A stretch of DNA of 64,000 bases from JBHENC01 sp051000345 (GTDB lineage: Bacteria; Acidobacteriota; Blastocatellia; Pyrinomonadales; Pyrinomonadaceae): the NCBI GenBank assembly GCA_051000345.1, contig JBPCOJ010000009.1, forward strand, positions 1 to 64,000, written 5' to 3'. Shown piece after piece: positions 33,818 to 43,280 of the stretch. The notes beneath the pieces are model-generated. The model saw nothing but the letters and a program-made list of their open reading frames with translations. It was not told the origin of the DNA and did no database searches. Every line of letters begins with the position of its first letter. Within the stretch, counting starts at the first letter, position 1. Made by a program: the position numbers and the translations under genes.

Positions 33818-34780
33818 ATGAGCACGCAAGCCAAATCCTATCACGCACAAATCGAGCTATGGAGTTATGTAGCGCGCGTGCGCCCGGAAATCGAAGACGC
33901 CTTGTTGCGTTATCTGCCCGTCGCGCCCGCGCTCGTCGAGACACAGTTTAACGACGCTCTGCGGCACGCTTTGTTTCCGGGCGGCAAGCGGCTTCGTCCC
34001 GTCCTCACCTTGCTCGGTGCGGAGATTGTCGGCGGGCGTGCGAGCGATGTTTGGGCGGCAGCGGTGGCAGTCGAATACGTGCATACGAGTTCGCTCATCT
34101 TCGACGATTTGCCGTGCATGGATAATGCGAGTGAGCGGCGCGGTTGTGCTTCGCTGCACGCGCGCTACGGCGAAGGCTTGGCTGTCCTCGTCGCGCTCGC
34201 TTTGATGAACGCTTCTTACGGACTCTTGTTCGACGGCGTGATTGCTGAACAAGCAACACGCGCCGTCAATGCGCACCGCGAGCTTGTCGAATGTATCGGC
34301 GCGCGCGGAATGGTCGCAGGGCAAAGCATCGATCTGGCAGAAAGCGCTGACCAAGTGCGTCGTGGCTTGGACGCTGTGACGATTGATAAAGCGAGCGACA
34401 GTGATGAAGCGCGTGAAGCGGATGATGCTGTGCGAAATCTGAAAACGTCTGCCTTGATGCGGCTCGCCTTGCGCGTCGGCGCGATTCTTTCGGGCGCGAC
34501 GGATCGGCAACTCGCGGCGCTCTCTCGTTATGCCGAACTGATCGGCGAAGCTTATCAAACAAGCGATGATCTGCTTGATCTGCGAGAGGATGCGCTGCTC
34601 TCAACCGCGACAACCAGACGCGCAACCTTCGCCAACGAACGCGGCGCGCCGGACACGAAAAGACGCGTCGCCGATTATGTTGCTGAAGCGAAGCGCGCGC
34701 TCACGGCGGAGTTCGGCACAACGCCGCCCGCGCGACTACTCTGCGACATGGCCGACTACATCGCCGCGCGCGAAGCTTAA
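33818..34780 (+). CDS. ispA: Polyprenyl diphosphate synthase (FPP/GGPP synthase type)
   Basis: This 320-aa trans-prenyltransferase elongates dimethylallyl diphosphate with isopentenyl diphosphate. It has PGGKRLRPVLTLL, the first aspartate-rich motif as DDLPCMDN (DDxxxxD, typical of short-chain synthases), AGQSIDL, and the second as SDDLLD. The gene is followed after 28 bp by a squalene/phytoene synthase, whose substrate it would make (FPP or GGPP). Chain length cannot be set from sequence alone. A low-complexity insert with acidic repeats (SDSDEAREADDA) lies before the second motif. Confidence 0.9.
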   Translation: MSTQAKSYHAQIELWSYVARVRPEIEDALLRYLPVAPALVETQFNDALRHALFPGGKRLRPVLTLLGAEIVGGRASDVWAAAVAVEYVHTSSLIFDDLPCMDNASERRGCASLHARYGEGLAVLVALALMNASYGLLFDGVIAEQATRAVNAHRELVECIGARGMVAGQSIDLAESADQVRRGLDAVTIDKASDSDEAREADDAVRNLKTSALMRLALRVGAILSGATDRQLAALSRYAELIGEAYQTSDDLLDLREDALLSTATTRRATFANERGAPDTKRRVADYVAEAKRALTAEFGTTPPARLLCDMADYIAAREA

Positions 34781-34808
34781 ACCCTTCCTCACGCGCATTC
34801 GCATTTCA

Positions 34809-35741
34809 ATGTCTTGGCAAACTGCACAGCTTCCCGCGCACACGCCCGACGCAACGAACGACATTGAAGCAGCCTATCGCTATTGTCGTGAAACGACGTG
34901 CACGCACGCCAAAAGTTTTTACTTCTGCACGCAGTTTTTGCCGCGTCGAAAGCGTCGCGCGATTTATGCGATGTATGCGCTGTGCCGCCATGTAGACGAT
35001 GCTGTTGACGCCGTCGGCGCGCAGGATGAAACAACTGCGCAAAAAGCAATCGCCATCTGGCGCGAAGAACTCGATGCCGTTTACAAAGGAACGTCGCTTT
35101 CTTCAAACGCGCTCGTTCCGGTGCTCGATCCCGTCCTCATTGCGTGGCGCGATATGCTGCGGCGGTATGCGATCAAGCAGGACTTGCCGCTTGAATTGAT
35201 GCGCGGCGTATTGATGGACACGCACATCAAACGCTACGAGACTTGGGAAGAATTGCGCGTTTACTGTTACCGCGTGGCCTCCGTCGTCGGGCTGATGTCG
35301 TCGGAAATTTTCGGCTACACGAAACCCGAAACGCTTCTTTACGCGGAAGCGCTCGGACTCGCCATGCAACTGACGAACATCCTGCGCGACATCGGCGAAG
35401 ACGCGCGCCTGAACCGCATTTATTTGCCGCAGGAAGATATGCGGCGTTTCAGTTACACGGAAAACGAATTGATGCGCGGCGAACTAAACGACAACTTTCG
35501 CGCGCTGATGCGTTTTCAAATCGAAAGAGCGCGCGCGTTTTACCGTGAAGCCGAAAAGGGGATTCCTCTTTTGAATAGGGACGCGCGCTTTACCGTGCTG
35601 CTCGCGGCCAGATTGTACGCGCGCATCTTGGATGCCATCGAGCGCAACGATTACGATGTGTGGACACGCCGCGCGCATCTTTCGCTGGCAGGAAAACTTT
35701 GCGCCGCGCCGCATATCTGGCGTGAATCGCGCAAACTTTAA
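34809..35741 (+). CDS. crtB: Phytoene/squalene synthase family protein
   Basis: This protein of 310 aa has the family motifs CRHVDDAVDA (first Asp-rich site, DDAVD) and LTNILRDIGEDARLNRIYLP (second Asp-rich site), with YCYRVASVVG between them. It joins two prenyl diphosphates head to head, giving phytoene from GGPP or presqualene/squalene from FPP. It follows the prenyl diphosphate synthase closely, so the pair feeds carotenoid or hopanoid synthesis. No desaturase or cyclase is in the window to decide between them. The ATG at 34809 is favoured; the upstream frame overlaps the preceding gene. Confidence 0.88.
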   Translation: MSWQTAQLPAHTPDATNDIEAAYRYCRETTCTHAKSFYFCTQFLPRRKRRAIYAMYALCRHVDDAVDAVGAQDETTAQKAIAIWREELDAVYKGTSLSSNALVPVLDPVLIAWRDMLRRYAIKQDLPLELMRGVLMDTHIKRYETWEELRVYCYRVASVVGLMSSEIFGYTKPETLLYAEALGLAMQLTNILRDIGEDARLNRIYLPQEDMRRFSYTENELMRGELNDNFRALMRFQIERARAFYREAEKGIPLLNRDARFTVLLAARLYARILDAIERNDYDVWTRRAHLSLAGKLCAAPHIWRESRKL

Positions 35742-35941
35742 CTTCCACGCACGGCGTAAATTGTTGTTGCCGCGCTCCGCCGTCTGCTATCATTCACGCG
35801 CTTCAAGCGAGTTTCATTTTCATCTCTTGCTGTCTCTCGAAAAATTACATTACTTGCGAAAGTCACCGATGTTCTACGGCTTTTGCTTTCGGTTAAAATG
35901 ACTTTTGCAGAAAATCCGTTGCGTTCCTCACATTGATCCTT

Positions 35942-37045
35942 ATGGCACTTTACGAAGTTACTTCTGACAATCTCGATGAGATCAAGCAAACCACTTTCGA
36001 CCAAGCTGGCTTGCGCGAAAGAACCGACATCCAACGCTTATTGAAGAAACAGATTAATGTAATCCTGCCCGACACTTTGGTGATTGCTGAAGAGTTCGGT
36101 GAGTGGGAAGAATCGAAGCGGCGCATTGATCTGCTCGCGCTGGACATGAACGCCAATCTCGTCGTCATCGAACTGAAAAGAACCGAAGACGGCGGACACA
36201 TGGAACTGCAAGCCATTCGCTACGCCGCGATGGTTTCAACGATGACGTTTGACCGCGTCGTGGACATCTACGGGCGTTATCTGGCTCAAAACGGCGGCGA
36301 TACGGAGCAAGCGAGAGAAAGGATTTTGGAATTTCTCGGGCGTGAAGAAGCCGACGAAGATTCATTCGCGCAAGACGTGAGAATCGTTTTAGTGTCAGCC
36401 AACTTCTCAAAGGAATTAACAACAGCGGTCATGTGGCTGAACAAGCGGGAGCTAGATATTCGTTGCATCCGCCTTACTCCTTATCAAGACAGCGGGCGCG
36501 TGCTAATTGACGTGCAGCATGTTATTCCGCTTCCCGAAGCCGCTGAGTATCAGATTAAAATCCGAGAAAAAGAACAAAAGGAACGTAAAGAAAAAGCCGA
36601 ACGACTTCCCTTATTTAGATTCTGGGAAAGCCTTCTTGCCTTAGGCGAAAGAAGAACGGCACTTCACGCTAGGATGTCACCTTCGGAGCGTCCTTACATG
36701 GGCGTGAGCGCGGGCATCGGCGGGGTTGGTTACTGGTATAACCTCTCGCAGCACGGAAGCCGTGTTGAACTTTATATTCGTCGTGGAGATGTTACAACCA
36801 ACAAAAAAATCTTCGGTGAATTGCTGTTTCACAAAGATGAAATAGAAGGCGTTTTTGGAGAACCGCTATCGTGGCAACGACTTGATAAGAAGATCGCTAG
36901 TCGAATCGCTTACGATATGACTATTGGCGGCTACAAAGACGACGAAGCTAATTGGCAAACAATTCAAACTGCGATGATTGACGCAATGGTTCGCCTTGAG
37001 AAAGCTCTTTCGCCGTTTATCGCCGGATTGACGAGCTTAAAATAA
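35942..37045 (+). CDS. PD-(D/E)XK-like plus DUF4268 protein
   Basis: This protein of about 367 aa has an N-terminal restriction-endonuclease-like domain, RRIDLLALDMNANLVVIELKR, with Asp and Glu-x-Lys placed as in PD-(D/E)XK nucleases, similar to archaeal NucS-type folds. A coiled, charged linker follows (KIREKEQKERKEKAERL), then a DUF4268-like domain with YWYNLSQHGSRVELYIRRG and FGELLFHKDEIEGVFG. Such proteins are often found alone or near defence genes; none is visible here. Base composition is somewhat AT-richer than neighbours. Confidence 0.8.
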   Translation: MALYEVTSDNLDEIKQTTFDQAGLRERTDIQRLLKKQINVILPDTLVIAEEFGEWEESKRRIDLLALDMNANLVVIELKRTEDGGHMELQAIRYAAMVSTMTFDRVVDIYGRYLAQNGGDTEQARERILEFLGREEADEDSFAQDVRIVLVSANFSKELTTAVMWLNKRELDIRCIRLTPYQDSGRVLIDVQHVIPLPEAAEYQIKIREKEQKERKEKAERLPLFRFWESLLALGERRTALHARMSPSERPYMGVSAGIGGVGYWYNLSQHGSRVELYIRRGDVTTNKKIFGELLFHKDEIEGVFGEPLSWQRLDKKIASRIAYDMTIGGYKDDEANWQTIQTAMIDAMVRLEKALSPFIAGLTSLK

Positions 37046-37103
37046 CAAGCCTCTTTCATAGCGCGCTCGCAGTCTTAAATCTAAAAGCCGGATTGTTCTT
37101 ATC

Positions 37104-38549
37104 ATGCCAAAAGCACTGAACGGCAACATCACGCTCCTGCGCGGCCTCGGACTCGTCGCCGCGATTTCGATTGTCGTCGGCAATGTGATCGGCACGGGCG
37201 TGTTTCTCAAGACGCGTGTGATGACTTGCAATGTCGGAACTCCGGGCATGGTCATCAGTGTGTGGGTCGCCGCCGGATTGCTCTCTTTGGCAGGCGCGCT
37301 CACTTACGCGGAACTCGCCGCGATGATGCCGAAGGCGGGCGGCGAATATATTTTTGTGCGCGAGGCTTACGGCGCTCGGATGGGTTTCCTGTACGGCTGG
37401 ATGCAATTCTTTATCGCCAAGGCGGGCGGGTTGGCGGCAATCAGCATCGGCTTTGCGATCTTTCTCAATGCGCTGCTGAACGGCGCGCTCGGCGGCAATC
37501 TCTTCACCGTCTCGCCGTTTGGCTATCAACTCGGCTTCGGGAAATTGCAAGTCGTCGCTGTCGGGATGATTGTCGTTGTTACATTGATTAACTGCGCGGC
37601 GGTTTCCGTCAACGGAAATATTGCGACGGTTTTGATGTTGATTAAAATTGCGCTGGTGCTGGCGGTGGGCATCGGCGCTTTTTTATTTGCGCGCGGCGAT
37701 TGGACGCACTTTGCGCTTCAGAACGCGGGCGGCGCGTGCGAGGGCGTGGGTAGTAATGCTCGTGCCGGACTCGCCGGTTTCGGCGCGGCGATGCTCGGCG
37801 CGCTGTGGGCATACAACGGTTGGAATGAATTGACGTTCGTCGCGGGCGAAGTTAAGAATCCGCAACGCAATATTCCGCTCGCGCTCATCGGCGGAATGAT
37901 CGCAGTCACGCTGCTTTATATCTTCGTCAACCTTGCGTACTTTTACGTGCTGACGCCGACGGAAATAGCAAACGTCACGGCGGCTTCATCCGTTGCAACT
38001 GAAGTGGCGCGAAAGTTTTTGGGGCCATTTGCCGTGAGTTTGATTGCGCTTGCGCTGCTGGCCTCAAGCTTCGGTACATTGCATATAGGAGTCTTGACGG
38101 GCGCGCGCGTGCCTTATGCGATGTCGCAGCATGGCCTCTTTTTTCAAAATCTGGCGCGCCTCAACGCGCGGACGCGAGTTCCCGTCAGGGCTTTGATCGT
38201 GCAGGCGGCGTGGGCGTGCGTGCTCACGCTATCGGGTTCATTCGACGCGCTGACGGATTACTCGATTTTCGGCTTATGGATATTTTACGGATTGGTGACG
38301 GCTTCCGTTTTTATCTTTCGGCGGAGAATGCCCGATGCCGTGCGCCCGTATCGCACATGGGGCTATCCCGTTGTTCCCGCGCTTTTTCTGCTCGTCACGG
38401 CGGCATTGCTTTTTAAGACACTGCAAACATCGCCGCGTCAATCGTTTGGCGGCCTCTTTTTGATTGCGCTCGGCTTGCCTGTTTACTGGTATATGTCGCG
38501 CCGCGCAAAGGATGCGCCGGAGGTTGCAGATGCCGGTACGTTACCGTAA
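37104..38549 (+). CDS. APC-family amino acid permease
   Basis: This 481-aa membrane protein has about 12 predicted helices. The first helix carries the unwound signature GNVIGTGVFLKT of the APC superfamily, followed by AAGLLSLAGALTYAELAAMMPKAGGEY. Helix 6 region WAYNGWNELTFVAGEVKNPQRNIPLAL is typical of amino acid/polyamine and LAT-type exchangers, and FRRRMPDAVRPYRTWGYP matches their later loop. It imports or exchanges amino acids across the inner membrane. The substrate is not predictable. It is a single gene followed by a long leader region. Confidence 0.9.
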   Translation: MPKALNGNITLLRGLGLVAAISIVVGNVIGTGVFLKTRVMTCNVGTPGMVISVWVAAGLLSLAGALTYAELAAMMPKAGGEYIFVREAYGARMGFLYGWMQFFIAKAGGLAAISIGFAIFLNALLNGALGGNLFTVSPFGYQLGFGKLQVVAVGMIVVVTLINCAAVSVNGNIATVLMLIKIALVLAVGIGAFLFARGDWTHFALQNAGGACEGVGSNARAGLAGFGAAMLGALWAYNGWNELTFVAGEVKNPQRNIPLALIGGMIAVTLLYIFVNLAYFYVLTPTEIANVTAASSVATEVARKFLGPFAVSLIALALLASSFGTLHIGVLTGARVPYAMSQHGLFFQNLARLNARTRVPVRALIVQAAWACVLTLSGSFDALTDYSIFGLWIFYGLVTASVFIFRRRMPDAVRPYRTWGYPVVPALFLLVTAALLFKTLQTSPRQSFGGLFLIALGLPVYWYMSRRAKDAPEVADAGTLP

Positions 38550-38674
38550 ACTAACAGCCATCGGTTTACCGCAAACTGATCGAAAATCAAGTCGGATAAA
38601 GCAAACAATTATTTCGGATTGGCATGGCGCTTGAAAAAAAAGCGTCGGCTACTCGGATTTTACGCAAATGTTTG

Positions 38675-38703
38675 TTGACAGAGAACTTGGATTCGTGTAA
38701 AAA
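38675..38703 (+). promoter_or_regulatory. Sigma-70-like promoter for the FecR-like gene
   Basis: TTGACA (38675-38680), a 17-bp spacer, TAAAAA (38698-38703). The perfect -35 and ideal spacing support it; the -10 is weak. It lies about 195 bp upstream of the start codon. Confidence 0.55.
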
Positions 38704-38860
38704 GGCGTTGATATCGAAGCCCTCTGTGGCTCATCATGCCTGCTTTTTTAAGGGATGTTGCAGCGTGGACGCCATTAAACTGTCGGGACGAAGCCTTAGC
38801 AAACGAGCCGATGCATCGTTCCTTGCGTGTTTTCTCACAGACGATGTGCGGCGCGCTTTC

Positions 38861-38876
38861 AAACAAAATTTTGTTT
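38861..38876. promoter_or_regulatory. Perfect 16-bp palindrome, possible operator
   Basis: AAACAAAATTTTGTTT lies 21 bp before the ATG at 38898 and just upstream of the GGGAGGAAG ribosome-binding site. It could bind a dimeric regulator or form a hairpin in the mRNA that affects translation. Confidence 0.4.
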
Positions 38877-38897
38877 CACTTTTCGGGAGGAAGATTA

Positions 38898-39629
38898 ATG
38901 ATTAGCAGAACTTGGAGCCAAAAGTCCATATCGTTCTGCCTGGCTGTGGCCGTCTTGAGTGTGTACTCGATGGTTGCGCTGGCAGCGCCTGGACAACAGG
39001 GGCAAACAGGGCCGTCGGGTGAGTTGTCCGTCTCAGGACAAGTCTCCGTTAATGGTCAGAACGCAATTTCCGGTGCGACCGTTTTTACGGACAGCACCAT
39101 CACCACAGGCCAGAATTCCAGTGCCACCATCAGCCTCGGCAAAATGGGACGCGTTGAACTTCTGCCGAATTCCAGCATGAAACTCGGATTCTCCGAGACA
39201 GGCGTTTCGGGTATGCTCAATGCCGGACGCGCGCGCGTTTCCACTCCGCAGGGTGTGGCCGCCAATTTAACAACCAAAGATGGCGTCGTCGTTGCCGAAG
39301 GCACGCAAGCGTCTGTCTTCAGCGTGGATGTCGAATGCGGCAACACGATTCTGGCGACTCAGTCTGGTCAGGTTGCGCTTCGTGTAGCCGACAAGACACA
39401 GCAGGTTGCTGCCGGTCAGGATGCGACGGCTGGAACTGCTACGCCGGGTACGCGTTGCTCGCGTCTGACGCAGAACAACAGCGGGTTCGGTGCTCTCCAC
39501 GGTGGTGCTCTTGCAGCGCTGCTGGCGGCGGCGGGCGGTGCGATTGCGGCGGCCATCATCGCTTCGCGCAGCAGAAACAACAATGCTAACTTTGGTGGCA
39601 CTATTACAGTTATTAGCCCGACCAGATAA
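38898..39629 (+). CDS. FecR-like domain secreted protein with C-terminal Ala/Gly helix
   Basis: This protein of 243 aa has a signal peptide (ISFCLAVAVLSVYSMVALAA), then a FecR-like beta domain, recognisable from SGATVFTDSTITTGQNSSATISLG, LLPNSSMKLGFSET and VATTKDGVVVAEGT-like strands ending in VALRVADKTQQVAAGQ. The C-terminus has an Ala/Gly-rich hydrophobic stretch (ALAALLAAAGGAIAAAIIAS) followed by RSRNNN, which looks like a membrane anchor or sorting tail. FecR proteins often act with sigma factors or in envelope signalling, but no sigma factor is nearby. A strong GGGAGGAAG ribosome-binding site precedes the ATG. Confidence 0.75.
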   Translation: MISRTWSQKSISFCLAVAVLSVYSMVALAAPGQQGQTGPSGELSVSGQVSVNGQNAISGATVFTDSTITTGQNSSATISLGKMGRVELLPNSSMKLGFSETGVSGMLNAGRARVSTPQGVAANLTTKDGVVVAEGTQASVFSVDVECGNTILATQSGQVALRVADKTQQVAAGQDATAGTATPGTRCSRLTQNNSGFGALHGGALAALLAAAGGAIAAAIIASRSRNNNANFGGTITVISPTR

Positions 39630-39641
39630 GTAAAAGCATTT

Positions 39642-39724
39642 CATGCCGCATTGCGTTTTTTGCATACGGTATGAACAACCAACAATCCTGCGGGTCACGC
39701 GCTCTTTAGCATCGTGTGGCCCGC
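39642..39724 (+). terminator. Possible tandem hairpins after the FecR-like gene
   Basis: Two stem-loops lie downstream of the stop at 39629. One pairs CATGCCGCATTGC with GCATACGGTATG around a T-rich loop (39642-39672). The other pairs GCGGGTCACG with CGTGTGGCCCGC (39690-39724) and is followed by a T-rich stretch. Neither has a clean T-tract, so this is a weak call. Confidence 0.35.
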
Positions 39725-39776
39725 ATGATTTTGTTTATAGAGAAATTAGAGAATTTATCATTCAGGTTAAGCGGAA

Positions 39777-41078
39777 ATGCATATAGCAGTTATCGGTTCG
39801 GGATATGTAGGGTTAGTAACGGGCGCGTGCTTTGCAGAGTTCGGCGTCGATGTCACATGCGTTGACGTCGATGCGGAAAAGATTGCGCGGCTCTGCGAAG
39901 GCATTGTGCCGATTTATGAGCCGGGACTCGAGCAACTCGTCACGAAAAACATGCAGGCAGGCCGACTGCAATTTACCACCGACATCAAAACGGCGGTTGA
40001 ACAGGCGCTTGTTATCTTTCTCGCCGTCGGTACTCCGCCGAAGGAAGACGGCTCTGCCGATTTGAAGTATATCGACGCGGCAGCGTGCTCTGTGGCCTCG
40101 CACATGAACGGGTACAAAGTGATCGTCACTAAATCCACCGTTCCTATCGGCACGGGCGAGCACTTGCGCCGCCTCATACGCGAAAATCTAAAGGGACAAA
40201 CGAATTTCGGCATCGTGTCTAATCCGGAGTTTTTGCGTGAGGGCGCGGCGATCAACGATTTTATGCGCCCGGATCGCGTCGTCATCGGCAGCCGTGACGA
40301 AGAAGCGATTGCGATTATGCGCGATCTTTATCGCCCGCTTTATTTGATTGAAGCGCCCGTCGTCATTACTTCGCTCGAAGGCGCGGAACTCATCAAATAC
40401 GCCGCCAACGCTTTTCTCGCCACGAAGATTTCCTTTATCAATGAAATCGCCAACATGTGCGACGAGATCGGCTGCGATGTTCATGATGTGGCGCGCGCCG
40501 TCGGAATGGACAATCGCATCGGCGGGAAATTCCTGCATCCGGGGCCGGGCTTCGGCGGCTCCTGCTTTCCGAAGGATACGCGTGCTCTATCGAGCGTCGC
40601 GCGCCAGTTCGGTTGCGAATCGCGCATCGTCGATACCGTGATCGAAGTAAACGAAAATCAGCGCGCGCGCATGATTGCCAAAATCGAAAAACTGATCGGC
40701 GAAACTAAAAATAAAACCATCGCCGTGCTCGGTCTCGCGTTCAAACCCGAAACGGACGACATGCGCGAAGCTCCTGCGATAGACATCATTAAAGCGCTTG
40801 TCGAACGCGGCGCTAAAATTCGCGCCTTCGATCCGGTGGCGATGACCGAAGCGGCGAAAATCCTGCCGGACATCGTTTATGCCGAAGATGAATATCAAGC
40901 GACTGAAGGAGCGGATGCGCTTGTTTTCGTTACGGAGTGGAACCAATTTCGCGCGCTCGACATGCAGCGTGTTCACAAGTCGATGAAAACTCCGAAGATT
41001 GCCGATCTGCGCAATATCTATAATCCCGCGACGATGCGCGAACTAGGCTTCGATTACGTCGGCGTCGGAAGGCAATAA
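39777..41078 (+). CDS. ugd: UDP-glucose 6-dehydrogenase
   Basis: This 433-aa protein oxidises UDP-glucose to UDP-glucuronate with two NAD+. It has the Rossmann motif IAVIGSGYVGLVTGACFAE, VGTPPKEDGSADL, the catalytic Cys in FGGSCFPKD (about residue 264), and the C-terminal GLAFKPETDDMREAPA. It supplies UDP-glucuronate for capsule, LPS or exopolysaccharide. A nucleotide-sugar epimerase gene follows 133 bp later, separated only by a heptad repeat, and could act on the product or a related sugar. Confidence 0.96.
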   Translation: MHIAVIGSGYVGLVTGACFAEFGVDVTCVDVDAEKIARLCEGIVPIYEPGLEQLVTKNMQAGRLQFTTDIKTAVEQALVIFLAVGTPPKEDGSADLKYIDAAACSVASHMNGYKVIVTKSTVPIGTGEHLRRLIRENLKGQTNFGIVSNPEFLREGAAINDFMRPDRVVIGSRDEEAIAIMRDLYRPLYLIEAPVVITSLEGAELIKYAANAFLATKISFINEIANMCDEIGCDVHDVARAVGMDNRIGGKFLHPGPGFGGSCFPKDTRALSSVARQFGCESRIVDTVIEVNENQRARMIAKIEKLIGETKNKTIAVLGLAFKPETDDMREAPAIDIIKALVERGAKIRAFDPVAMTEAAKILPDIVYAEDEYQATEGADALVFVTEWNQFRALDMQRVHKSMKTPKIADLRNIYNPATMRELGFDYVGVGRQ

Positions 41079-41080
41079 AG

Positions 41081-41198
41081 CAGTATTCAGAAGTCGGCAG
41101 TCAGGAGACAGATAAAACAGGCGACACAAATATGGCTGGCATTAATAATTTGTCTTGCTTCTTTATTCTGACTTCTGAATACTGTCTCCTGACTTCTA
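41081..41198. repeat. Heptad-period inverted repeat (CAGAAGT/CAGGAGA family), locus F
   Basis: The left array is CAGTATT, CAGAAGT, CGGCAGT, CAGGAGA, CAGATAA (41081-41115). The right array is TATTCTG, ACTTCTG, AATACTG, TCTCCTG, ACTTCTA (41164-41198). The core is 48 bp. It is the same sequence family as locus B and fills the gap between ugd and the epimerase gene. Confidence 0.8.
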
Positions 41199-41211
41199 AC
41201 TCTCAAACTCT

Positions 41212-42168
41212 ATGCCACTTTCAGGAATAGTATTAGTCACGGGCGGTGCCGGTTTCATCGGCTCGCATATCGCCGACGCGCTTGCGAAAAGCGGCGCGCG
41301 CGTGCGCATCATAGATGACCTTTCAACAGGGCATGGAGAGAATATAGAGGAGATCGGCGGCGCAATTGATTTTGTGCAGGCGAGTTTGAATGATGAAGCC
41401 GCCGTCAGCCGGGTGCTCGAAGGGGTCGAATTAGTTTTTCACGAAGCGGCGATCCCGAGCGTGCCGCGCTCCGTCGAGAATCCGCGCGAGACGCATGATG
41501 CGTGTGTCAATGCGACTTTCTCCTTGCTATTGGCGGCGCGTAACGCAAGGGTGCGGCGCATCGTTTATGCGGCATCGAGTTCGGCTTACGGCGATCAACC
41601 GACGCTTCCTAAATCCGAGGAGATGCGTCCCGATCCGCTCTCGCCCTACGCCGTCGCCAAACTCGTCGGCGAATATTACTGTCAAGTCTTTTACAGAAGC
41701 TACGGCCTTGAGACCGTCGCCCTGCGCTACTTCAATGTCTTCGGGCCTCGCCAAGACCCCAGCTCGCAATATTCGGGCGTTATCTCCCGTTTTATCAGCG
41801 TGCTAATGAGCGGTCAGACGCCCGTTATCTTCGGCGACGGCGAACAAACGCGCGATTTTACTTTTGTCCGAAATGTCGTCGATGCCAATTTGCTCGCCGC
41901 CGAAACCATAAAGGGCATCGGCGAAATAATCAACGTCGCCAACGGCAAACAAATCACGCTCAATGAACTCTTAAACACCTTGAAGCGCATCACTCATCGA
42001 ACGAACGCGCAAGCCGAATACAAGGAAGCGCGCACGGGAGACGTGCGCCACAGCGTCGCTGACATCACACGCGCGCGCGAATACTTGGGCTACGAGTCGC
42101 GCGTCGATCTCGAAGAAGGCTTACGCCTGACGATGGATTGGTGGAAGCAGAGCCGCTTCGCCCTTTGA
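41212..42168 (+). CDS. NAD-dependent nucleotide-sugar epimerase
   Basis: This 318-aa extended SDR protein has VTGGAGFIGSHIADAL, IDDLSTGHGENI, the Ser/Thr block YAASSSAYGDQPTLPK and the catalytic YAVAK. FGPRQDPSSQYSGVISRF is shared with UDP-GlcNAc/UDP-GalNAc and UDP-glucuronate 4-epimerases. Placement after ugd suggests a role in exopolysaccharide or LPS sugar supply. The exact substrate is not fixed by the visible motifs. The catalytic residues are all present, in contrast with the epimerase-like protein at 3919-4761. Confidence 0.9.
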   Translation: MPLSGIVLVTGGAGFIGSHIADALAKSGARVRIIDDLSTGHGENIEEIGGAIDFVQASLNDEAAVSRVLEGVELVFHEAAIPSVPRSVENPRETHDACVNATFSLLLAARNARVRRIVYAASSSAYGDQPTLPKSEEMRPDPLSPYAVAKLVGEYYCQVFYRSYGLETVALRYFNVFGPRQDPSSQYSGVISRFISVLMSGQTPVIFGDGEQTRDFTFVRNVVDANLLAAETIKGIGEIINVANGKQITLNELLNTLKRITHRTNAQAEYKEARTGDVRHSVADITRAREYLGYESRVDLEEGLRLTMDWWKQSRFAL

Positions 42169-42221
42169 AAATCCAGTTGCTTACCATTCATTCGTCGCCC
42201 GGAATCCGGCACGCGAAACAT

Positions 42222-43280
42222 CTACTTTTTATCTTCAAATAAACGGCGCAAGCTTTCCGTGTAAGGCGGGCGGGCGACGCCTTTATCCGTGATAATCGCG
42301 GCGATGAATTCATTCGGCGTGACATCGAACGCCGGATTGTGAACACTGACGCCCGTCGGCGCGAGTTGGTGTTCGCGCATGTGCGTGACTTCGCGCGTGT
42401 CGCGTTCTTCAATCGGAATTGCATCGCCGGAAGCTGTTGCCAGATCGACGGTTGAAACGGGCGCGGCGACGTAAAAGGGAATGTTATGTTGACGCGCGAG
42501 CACGGCAACCATATAAGTGCCGATCTTGTTAGCGGTGTCGCCGTTGGCGGCGATACGATCTGCGCCGACGACCACTGCATCGACCTTGCCTTGCTTCATA
42601 ACGTGACCGGCCATGTTGTCTGTGATAATAGTGACGGGAATATCATCTTTATTAAGTTCCCAAGCGGTAAGCCGCGAGCCTTGCAGAAACGGGCGCGTTT
42701 CGTCTGCGATGACGGCGATGCGTTTGCCTGCGTCGCGCGCGCCGCGTATCACGCCGAGCGCCGTGCCGTAGTCTCCGGCGGTGGCGAGCGCGCCCGCGTT
42801 GCAATGCGTCAGAACCGTCGAATTATCATTGAGAAGCTCGCCGCCGAATTTTCCGAGCGCGCGATTGGATTTGATGTCTTCGTCGAAAATTAATTGCGCT
42901 TCGGTGACAAGGCGATTTTTAATTTCCGTAACCTCTACGTTGGTGTTTTCTGCGCGGGCGCGTCGGACTATATCGCGCATACGTTCAATCGCCCAGAAAA
43001 GATTAACGGCAGTCGGGCGCGTTTGTCCCATCACATCGCAAATGTAATCGAAGTCTTCCTGAAAGTCCGCGACGTTTGTGCCGACGAATTGCTTTGCGCC
43101 GAGCGCGACGCCCATCGCTGCGGAGACGCCGATGGCGGGCGCGCCGCGCACAACCATTTGCTTGATCGCATCCGCCACTTCTTCATAAGTGCGAAGCGTC
43201 AGATATGTTTCTTCTGTGGGCAGCACGCGCTGGTCTATCATGCGAACGCCTGCGTCTGTCCATTCGACGGTCTTGATCAT
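42222..43280 (-). CDS. mtnA: S-methyl-5-thioribose-1-phosphate isomerase
   Basis: This 352-aa protein isomerises methylthioribose 1-phosphate to methylthioribulose 1-phosphate in methionine salvage. Diagnostic segments are [38 protein letters not shown] with the catalytic Cys, and [21 protein letters not shown] with the catalytic Asp. It resembles eIF2B-alpha/beta-type folds. It sits alone, convergent with the epimerase gene. No other mtn genes are in the window. Confidence 0.96.
   Translation of the reverse strand: MIKTVEWTDAGVRMIDQRVLPTEETYLTLRTYEEVADAIKQMVVRGAPAIGVSAAMGVALGAKQFVGTNVADFQEDFDYICDVMGQTRPTAVNLFWAIERMRDIVRRARAENTNVEVTEIKNRLVTEAQLIFDEDIKSNRALGKFGGELLNDNSTVLTHCNAGALATAGDYGTALGVIRGARDAGKRIAVIADETRPFLQGSRLTAWELNKDDIPVTIITDNMAGHVMKQGKVDAVVVGADRIAANGDTANKIGTYMVAVLARQHNIPFYVAAPVSTVDLATASGDAIPIEERDTREVTHMREHQLAPTGVSVHNPAFDVTPNEFIAAIITDKGVARPPYTESLRRLFEDKK

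Larger units (their letters stand above)
38550..38897 (+). other. 348-bp leader region before the FecR-like gene
   Basis: No coding frame is supported here. It contains a good promoter (38675-38703) and a 16-bp perfect palindrome (38861-38876). The transcript leader would be about 190 nt. A TTTTTT run near 38745 follows a weak AGCC/GGCT stem, which could be an early terminator or pause. I found no known riboswitch. Confidence 0.5.

Noticed and set aside
38755..38820. Possible c-di-GMP-I (GEMM) riboswitch, because of GGGACGAAGCC and GCAAACG strings
   Set aside because: The known order is GGCAAACC before GGGACGCAAAGCC with a GNRA loop; here the order and spacing are wrong and the core is missing two bases.
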